From positions 223,122 through 287,121 of the forward strand of contig VXAZ01008275.1 of the NCBI GenBank assembly GCA_013399875.1: a stretch of 64,000 nt of DNA. The letters are read 5' to 3'. This document shows positions 53,401-62,400 of this stretch, piece after piece (the stretch's first letter is position 1; every line of letters begins with the position of its first letter). Source of the DNA: Gymnorhina tibicen (Eukaryota > Chordata > Aves > Passeriformes > Artamidae). The position numbers and the translations under genes were made by a program. Below the pieces are notes generated by a model. That model did no database searches and had not been told where the DNA came from. It was given only the letters and a program-made list of their open reading frames with translations.

Positions 53401-56400
53401 AAGATGTCTCAAAAACAGGCCTCAAATATGCAAAAGGAAATGGATCGGTAATTAATTAATCAAGGCCTAGCAAATAAAGCACAGCCATATTCTTTCTGAA
53501 GAAGGACTGGAATAAAACACACATTTCATTTCTCCAGCAAGCTTTCCTGAATTGTAACTACTCTGTATACTGTCCAACGCTATATACATAAACATAATTA
53601 AATGGTATTTGGAAATCTGTACTGTATCATCCTAACTCCATACTCCCATGCTCATCTTCAAAATACTGAAACTTCTGCTATGTGTATATACAAAATTCCT
53701 TCAATATTTCTATCAGTCATGCAGCTTTCATGCACAGAGCCACGTTAGTACTTCTTATTTTCTAAAATCTTCCCTGTGTTACAAGCATACGTACCAGCTG
53801 AAATACTTCCCAGTGTGCCTCAGTGTACAAGAATGTCACCCACTACCACTGAGGTGTATCAGTATTTTGAAAGACATAACTAATTTTGTAAATATTCCTA
53901 ACTCAAAGCAAATATAGAACACAATCTAGATTTTTCTTAAGAACAACAAAAACTTCCCTTGAACAATAAAATAGCATAATGGGTTTAGATGGCAAAGTTT
54001 CGGTAGCAGGGGGAATGTGCAGTAGCTGCTATGAGGAGATGGACATGGCCAGCCTCAGACAGCTCCAACACTGACCCATCGCCAGCCCCAGCTGGGCCCA
54101 TCAGCCATGCTGGTGGTGTCTGTGTTTAGATAGAATGAAAAACAAGTGCAGGAGTTGGAAGGCCAATGATAAGAAAAACCCTGAATGCGGCAGCCCAGCA
54201 GACACCAAGGTCAGTGCAGAAGAAGGGGGAGGAGGTGCTCAGGCACCGGTGCAGAGGTTCCCCTGCAGCGCCTGTGAAGACCACGGTGAGGCAGCGGTGC
54301 CCCTGCAACCCTGCAGAGAAAAAAGTGGCAGAGTGGCCACTGCTTCTCTGTGTCACTCAGGGCAGGGAGGAGATATTACGAAGAAGAGAGGGTGGGAGGA
54401 AAGTGGGTTTAGTTTTGGTTTTGCTTCTCACCATCTGACCCTATTTTTAATTGTCAATAAATTAATCTTCACGAAGTTGAGTCTGTTTTGCCTGGCAAGC
54501 AATCTCCTTGTCTTTATTTTGGTTCTTTATAAGAACAAATAATAAATAAAAAATAAGCTTTTTTTATCTTATTTTCTCCTCCTGTCCTGCTGAGGAGGGA
54601 GAGTCAGAGAACAGCGGGGTGGAGTCTGCCTGCCTGCCATGGTCAACCCACCAGAAACTGCTACTTTTTTCTCAGGGATAGGAATTGAGAATAGTATTTA
54701 ACCAAAAAACACCATTATCAGATGACTTTAAAATTTCTGGAATAACTTTATCTTCAGAAGGTCCTTCAAGGCATTTCAGCAGATTCTGCCTGTCCTTTCT
54801 GAATCCTTACTGAAGTCACTGGGAAGATAAGGACCAAACTGTTCAGACTCGTGCATATATGTGTATGCACAGAAACCCAGTGAGAGGCACTTAGACAATT
54901 CAATTTTAATGTATGGGATGCCTCCAAGACAGAGTCCTGATGAACAGAACTCTCTTCACATAAAACTAGCCATGTGATGGATTGTGGCAATTAAAAAAAA
55001 AAGGTCTTCATTCCCACAGCCAGACAACAGGCAAACAAAAAAAACCCCAAAGCCCCTCTTCCCTACTAAACTCCCAAAACAAACACACACAAAAAAAGGG
55101 AGGCGTTTTGGCATCACAGTTCTCGTAACAGAAGTAACATATGACACAGAAGAAATTTTAGGTACATACTAAACTCTAGAGGGCCAGCTATTTAAATCAA
55201 ATCTACATATAAAGACTGATCAAATATGCGCGTCTCATTTATTCTTGGAAAAAATCTGCATATGACTCAACAGACTTCCAATAACCCATACACGTTCCTT
55301 TCCTCACCTGAAACAACATGAGAGGCAACTAGAGAAATATGTTCCCCTGAGCATCCATGACATAACACAGTGGGACTCAATATTGGAGCCAGCTTTCTGT
55401 ATTTTTCCCTGTTATCAGGGGCCAGCCCTGTGTAGCATATAATTGATCAGGACAAGAGGAACAAGTGCACCCTCAGCAAGTTCACAGGTGACACCAAACC
55501 AGGCAGGAGTGTTATCTGTTGGAGGGCAGGAAGGCTCTGCAGAGGGATCTGGACAGGCTGGGTTGATGGGCAGAGGCCAATTGCATGAGGTTCAGCAAGG
55601 TGAAATGACAGGTTCTGTCCTGTTGCAGTTTGCTGGGTTCCTGCGATGGCATGGCAAGCCACAGCCTTCCCGGAGACGTCTACGGGGCGTCCTTAGGGAG
55701 AACAGCTGTGCCATTTCCCATAGCCCTTTTTGGGCAGCCCGCTCAGGCCCAGCTAGACTGCAGGCACCACAACACGATGATGATAAAGGAGGCGAGAAGG
55801 CTCCCGCATGAGGACCTCAGATCTTTATTCCATAGTGACTCCCAGAGGCCTTGAGCCAGCACATGTGCTGGCTCCTGAAGGCTGAGAGCCAGCACATGGC
55901 ATGGTCCCCAGAGGCAGAGAGAGGCAGCAGCCCTAAAACAGAAAGACCAGCTGCCCCAAAGCAGAGAAAGGCTGGCCCAAAGCAGAGAGAGTGAGCACAT
56001 GGCCTGGAGTCCCTTATCTTGGGGAAGAGGGGGCCAGAGAGAGCACATGGAGGAATGGTCTCAGAGCACAGGGGCGGTATATGGCCAGAGCTGGGGTAAC
56101 AATGGGAAAAACCCAAGGGAGTGGCTAGGACTAGGGGCAGGAAATGGGGGAGTGACCTGGAGAGGGTAGGAAATTTAGTAAGGAAAGGAATGGGGAAATG
56201 TAACACCACACTGTCCTTCAGTCACAACAATCTCATGCAGTGCTACAGAAGGGACTGAACAGACTTAGGGAAGAGCACCAGGAAAGCTGCCCAGTGGAAA
56301 AGATGGGGATGCTGTTGAACAGCAACTGAATATGAGCCAGAGTGTGCCTAGGTGGCCAGGAAGGCCAATGGCATCCTGGCCTGTATCAGCAATAGTGTAT

Positions 56401-59400
56401 CCAGCAGGACCAGGACAGTGATTGTCCCCCTGAATTTNATGGCATCCTGGCCTGTATCAGCAATAGTGTATCCAGCAGGACCAGGACAGTGATTGTCCCC
56501 CTGTATTTGGCACTGGTGAGGCCACTCCTCGAATCCTGTGTCCAGTTCTGGGCCCCTCACTACAGGAAAGACATTGAGGTGCTAGAGCGTGTCCAGAGAA
56601 GGGCAGTAAAGCTGGGGAAGGATCTGGAACCCAAGTCCTGTGAGGAGCGGCTGAAGGAGCTGGGGGTGTTTAGCCTGGGGAAAAGGAGGCTCAGGAGAGA
56701 CCTTGTCACTCTCCACAACCACCTGAAAGGAGGGCATAGTCAGGAGGGGGTCGGCCTCTTCTCCCAGATAGCAAGAGACAGGACAAGGGGAAAACCCCTC
56801 AAGTTCCACCAGGGCAGTTTTAGATTGGACATTAGGAAAAATTTCCTCACCAAATGGGTTATCAAGCATTGGAATGGGTCACCTAGTGTAGTAGTTGAGT
56901 CACCATTCCTGGAGGTATTTAAAACATGTGGAGACTTGGTGCTTAAGGACATGGTTTAGTGGTGGACTTGGCAGTGGCTATGGTTTAATAATTCTTCAAT
57001 TCTACAATCCCAGCTGATGAAATATATGAGCCAGAATGAGTGAAGTGGTCATCTCATTTGAAAGAAGGTGATACAGTGTTATTTTTTGGAGGTGTTTTCT
57101 TTTATAATGAGCTTGTTTCTAAATCCTTTTTTTACTTACACATCAACAGCTCCTCAGAACACTTTAGTTTTCCAAACTGATGAGATACAAGCAGTTAAAA
57201 ATGCAGGCAAATAATTTTTCTTTGGAGAACTTACCCCTACTATCAAATGAAGAGGGAATTAAATTGGCTCCTGTTTCATCTGAAGCTTTCGATGAAGCTT
57301 TGCTTGTTGCAGAAGTATCTTCCTGCAAAATAGATGGTCAGGTATCACAAAAGGATTTAAATCACGGACCGAAACAGAGCTAAACACAAAAAACCACCAT
57401 AAACTAAAAAATCCTCAACCCATCTACAGATAAAGGCATAGGGACCTTTTCAGCCTTTTTGCTGCTTGTCTTAGTGGAACCATCATTTCAGGCCTGCGGT
57501 TTTACAAAATTTGAGCAGGCGTCTCTTCACTGGTGTACAAGCAAGATTATGCCTTCTTATATTTTACAAAAGCATCAAAACAATGATCGAACAATAAAGA
57601 AAATACTTTGATGTTTCATGTACGCTAAAAATAAATTCTATCATCAAACTCAAACAAGTAATGAAAAATGAAACCCAAGGGTTAGCAGAAAGGTCTTTTT
57701 TCTTTAGTTTTTCACTCAGAGTCATCAAAAATATTATTCTGTTTGGATCCTTCAGAATTATCAATCATTAATCACTACTGAAAACTTGGATTCAATATTT
57801 GTGACATACTGTTGAATACTTCAGTATTTTTTTTACTAACAAACAGGGAACCAAGGAAATAAAGAATAACATTCCACAATATTTTTTTTCCTTCTGGAAT
57901 TCAGTTTCTTATTTTAACCTTTTGCAGAAAGCAATTAAGTACAACAATGCAGGCTTTTTATTTTTTTTGTGTTGAAACTACTGAGTAAGTGACTGCTTAC
58001 TTATTATTTCCAGGTGAAAGAGAAAACAGTAAGCTGCTAAGAAAGTACAGAAACACACGTGGTCTCTATAGGCGATCTAGACCATACTACTACATATCTA
58101 CGTTCTAGTGGTACCTGGCTTTCCTCTATCTATGGCCAGCACAAACAAGGAAAGAAAAGTAAGAAAGGGTAAGAGACAGCAAGCACTGACACCACCACCT
58201 AGAAGAGCCCTAAAACTTCTAGCTCTGAACCTCCTTGCTTGCAAGGTACTTACATAGGTCTTAAACTGCCATACTGAATGCAAAATACTTGCATTCAGAA
58301 ATGTCTACTTTGACAAGTTTTATTTTTATGAGTTCTGCAACATGAGGTTAGCTAACCTCAGTGTTCAGCAGAAGAGACCTGTGAGGTTGACTAAGGACAG
58401 TGTTACTTTCCACCAAACTTACTGGTGTACTTTTATGGTGTACATTCAGTATCTCACTGCTTCCCAAACTCTGTGACTTGTGGAAATCCAGAATGCTAGC
58501 TTCAAATGTGGGTACAGGACGAGAATCTGGTTTTGGAGTTTCAGTTGACTTCTTGTTTGTAGTTTTATTGAACCTGTCTAAATAAAGCATGTAAAGTCTA
58601 AGTAATTAAACTTGCTTGTGATCATTTCTAGGTATGTTTTATAGTACACTAGTTAACATAACTACAGTAATCATCACGAGGACTATTGCTATGCACAGCT
58701 CAAATTAAATAAAAAACCTAGCAATTATAATCAACATGCATACACAACACTGATTCAACAAGCAACTATAAATTCAGATGCTTGTTTTAGAAATTTTTTA
58801 TATCAGTTCATGTGAATTTGTTCAATCAGGACAAGACAGGTCACCATTCCCTCTCAAAAGAGTCACACAGAAAAGGTATCTTTTTCCTTACCTATCCTAG
58901 ATTTAGAAACATAGTCACAAACTGCAGCGTCTTGCACAGACAACCGTTCTACCTCTACTCCATGTACTTATAACCAAACAACATGTTTGCACCTGGCTTC
59001 ACGGAATCTCTGCTGCATGTAGATGTCTGGAATGAAGTCCTGTTCCCAATTCTGACGGAAGATTCACCTCCATCATGCCTTTTCTTGTCCAGTTTTTTCT
59101 CACCTTCTTTTGATCTCCTCTGCTGCAAGTATTTGCAACATATTTAGTTGGTTTCACTTAAACTTTGTAAAGCTAGCAAGTTTGCCATGAGTTACAGTTA
59201 ACCACCTCTGCATCTGGAGTTTGACCATCAAGTTAATAAAACACAAATAGTTAGTATATCATAACCACAAGTAACCAATAAAACTAGGAACAGCCATTTA
59301 GAGATGTGCTTTTTAATTTCATCAACCTTGTTACCTGTGCCATTTTTAGCATATATTATAGCCCAAATAAGATGCATATATATACATGTGATTCTAGACA

Positions 59401-62400
59401 ACTGCACTTTAAAGATCTCATTAATCAGAGCATTTCCAATAGTTTGAAATTGTTTGGTATTAAATCATCCAGTCTGATTTTCTAAAACGAAGTTTCTTCT
59501 AGAACAGGGCTAAAATCTTAAAAGCACACAATCTTTTGACTAAATCACATATCATGTGCAAAATTGTGTAAGACTGATGTCACAACATCTAAAAAACTTG
59601 GAGCAAAGTAGTTAGAGAAGACACACCTACATGATCCCTGTAAAAGACACACATTCACCCATACTGACTGCACAGTCATGGAAATCTTATGATTCTTCCA
59701 CAAAAAACAGTTTGGCAGAGCTGGGCTTAGGAATCAGCAAGCAAGGAACAACCACCAGGTTTGCATCTATGCAAACTATACTATACCAACGTAGATGAAC
59801 GGCTTAAGTCTGATTACAGGATGCTGGGCTAAATTCAAAGTACATCTGGCAGCAAAATTGTTTTCTTAGGTGGGAGGACAAGGCACTTTTTGATCTCCAA
59901 AGGTAAACTGTTAAAGCGTTAGGAGACAAGATCAAATTAATGCAAAGCTGCAAAGATCAATCATTTCTCTGAAGTTCACAAAAAAACACATGACAGGGAA
60001 AAATGACAAAAAAACTGAAAAACAGTACAAAGCTCAGACCAAGCCCCTACAAAGATCACAGAACTCCTCCCAGAAGCTTAACTAAGTTTCTTCGTATTAC
60101 ATCACCTGTGCTAATGCTGAGCTCATCGTCTCCCCAGACAGCTTCACTGCTTAATCCTCCTCTCAGCAAGAAATCTAATAATTTTAGGTGTCTAGACTTT
60201 GTATCTTATGTCTAGTAATGCATGCTTAGGACCTAGTCTTACAACTCCTCTACACAAGCTTGACCACAGTGAAGTTACTAGGTCTCTGCCTAGGTAGTAA
60301 GGTCCACCAGAGGGATGTGACTGCAGAACAGATTAGATGAAACTGCTGGACTGAAACAACAACAGTTTTACAAATCTAAGAGACAGAATGTCTAACCATG
60401 GAGGGAAATGAGTTTATAATATATTAGGGTTTTTTCCCTTTTATATTTTGGAAGGTTTGTCTATTTTCTGTTTGAAAATGCTTTGAAAGTTTCAGGAAAT
60501 TTATTCCCAAACAGACACACACAAAAATGACTGAACACCTGTTTTACTTCTGACTGAAAAAGAGTACATTTCTAACATGAACCTTTCTTCCCTCTCCACA
60601 GCAACACAAGTTCCTCCTTTCTTGTGGACTGTCTTCAACCTGTAGCAAGTCTTGGAAATCCTTCAACAACAGACGTGGTCTTATCAGTTAAAGAGATGAC
60701 AGACACCAGGTCTCTCTTAAGACAGGTTCATGGAAGCTGCCACTGGGCTTAAAGAAAGCCCTTCTCCCCTCCCCCCAAGCCCAAAGAGTGAAAAAAGAAA
60801 GCACAGCTCACAAATTAATGGCCTTTTGCCTCCTGCCCCCCTGCCTTACATGCTGCTTTCTGAGAAAAAAAAATTATTTCCCCTCATGTTCCAAAAATGC
60901 TGCTTGAAAAACTTGTATTAATTTGAAGCATAGAATTACATGAACCTTTCAATATTCTGAAGTTGGGCACACTACACTACTAACCTCTTTAAATGCCATT
61001 CATGATCACTACAAGAAGAGAGTGATGATTCACCTTAAAAGTATGAACCAAACATTTACAAAGACTGATTTAAAGTATGAATTTAATATTAATTTTTTAA
61101 AAAAACACAAATTTGCTCACCTTTGAAAGACTCTTACTTTCTTGTCTGACTGGGTATGTTTGCTCAGCAGATTCACTGACTATTCCTGAACCATTATAGT
61201 GCGTTGAGTTGTTAGACTGATACTGTGAGCCAGCTACTGGATACACACTTGCAACAACATCAGGTGAATAAGAGCAGCTGGAGTATTCACGGAAGGCAGG
61301 ATCTCCCAGAACACTAAGTGATGGATATTGAGAAAGAAATGAAAGTCATCCTGGGGCAAGTCTTCAGCACCTACTTGTTCCCTAGACAAACATATTCCTT
61401 GTCTAAAGAATTTGTTTACCAAGAAAGCTCTATTTCAAGAGAAAACTATTCCATGTTATTTCAATTAAGTATTTACTCACTGCTACAGACTTCTTTAAAA
61501 ACAGTTAATTTCGTTTTGGGAAAACATGTAGTTAAGCAAATATCTTAAAACACAGGTGTTATCCATTTCCAGGTCTCAAAGCTAGTCTGCTTTGCAGTTA
61601 CAGTTCTCATGCCTGCTTAAGGTTACTGAGATTCTTCAAGCTCATTTTCAGTAAGCTTTTTCTTGTGAAACAAACTCAAAGCACAGTGTAAGGACATGAC
61701 ATGCATCACACACTCGACTGCAAAAAACCAAACATTAAAACCTATCTTAAAATGACAATAACAAAGTAGGACTGTAACATTTTATGGAGTATAGAATGCA
61801 TGAAATACATTCATATCTATGTATGAAATATGTATGTATTTCATACATATGTATCTATGTATGAAATACAACATAGAATTACAAAATAATAATAAACTGA
61901 CCTGCATATAAGCATCACAATTTATGAAAACACAACATGTCTGGGGCATGCCTCTTTCCTTCAAATGTGTGCTCAAAATTCCCTTTCAATTTCCTTCTAC
62001 ACTTTGTCCAGAAAATATATACGTAGAGAGTCTAGATTTGATTAGGGAGAATAGAAATTTCTCAGCTTCAGAAAGTTGCACTCAGGTTTTAAGGCTGTTC
62101 ACCATGAAGCTGCCAACCTCGGAATTTTGTGTAGATAAAGACAGAGAAACTTTCCCATCAGTACAAGAGACTTCAGATAACACACTTCATACTGCCCGCT
62201 GCAATTCTGATAGAATGTAGTCAAAGCAATGCTTATAATCAGTTTACACACAAAGCAGAAATATACCAAATGAGACTCAAAAATACAACTGTGTCTCACA
62301 ACAAGGCAAAACACTCATTAGAAGACTACTGTTGTCTGGGTTGGGTTTTTTTTTGATAGTAATTGATTTAATGCTAATGCTGTGGGCTTTCCCTAATGCA

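Larger units (their letters stand above)
55414..57012 (+). repeat. CR1 LINE relic, interrupted by an LTR
   Basis: Two CR1 blocks, 55414-55620 and 56211-57012, are contiguous parts of one element (ATGAGGTTCAGCAAGG... then CACAACAATCTCATGCAG...). The 3' block contains TGCTAGAGCGTGTCCAGAGA and TGGTTTAGTGGTGGACTTGG, a different 3' subfamily from the 33-kb copy, ending near AATTCTTCAATTCTACAATC. Antisense to SECISBP2. Confidence 0.93.
53366..57234. other. SECISBP2 intron, about 3.9 kb, repeat-rich
   Basis: Holds an LTR-like stretch (about 53972-54655), a CR1 relic (55414-57012) with a nested solo LTR, and the only ambiguous base in the window. The remaining 53366-53971 and 54656-55413 are AT-rich with nothing recognised. 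Confidence 0.7.

Noticed and set aside
54126..54542. Open frames of 76-135 codons
   Set aside because: Inside the LTR-like block; no retroviral or host protein is recognisable.
55443..56959. Open frames of 100-156 codons
   Set aside because: They belong to the CR1 relic and the nested LTR; the 156-codon frame is 3' CR1 coding debris.
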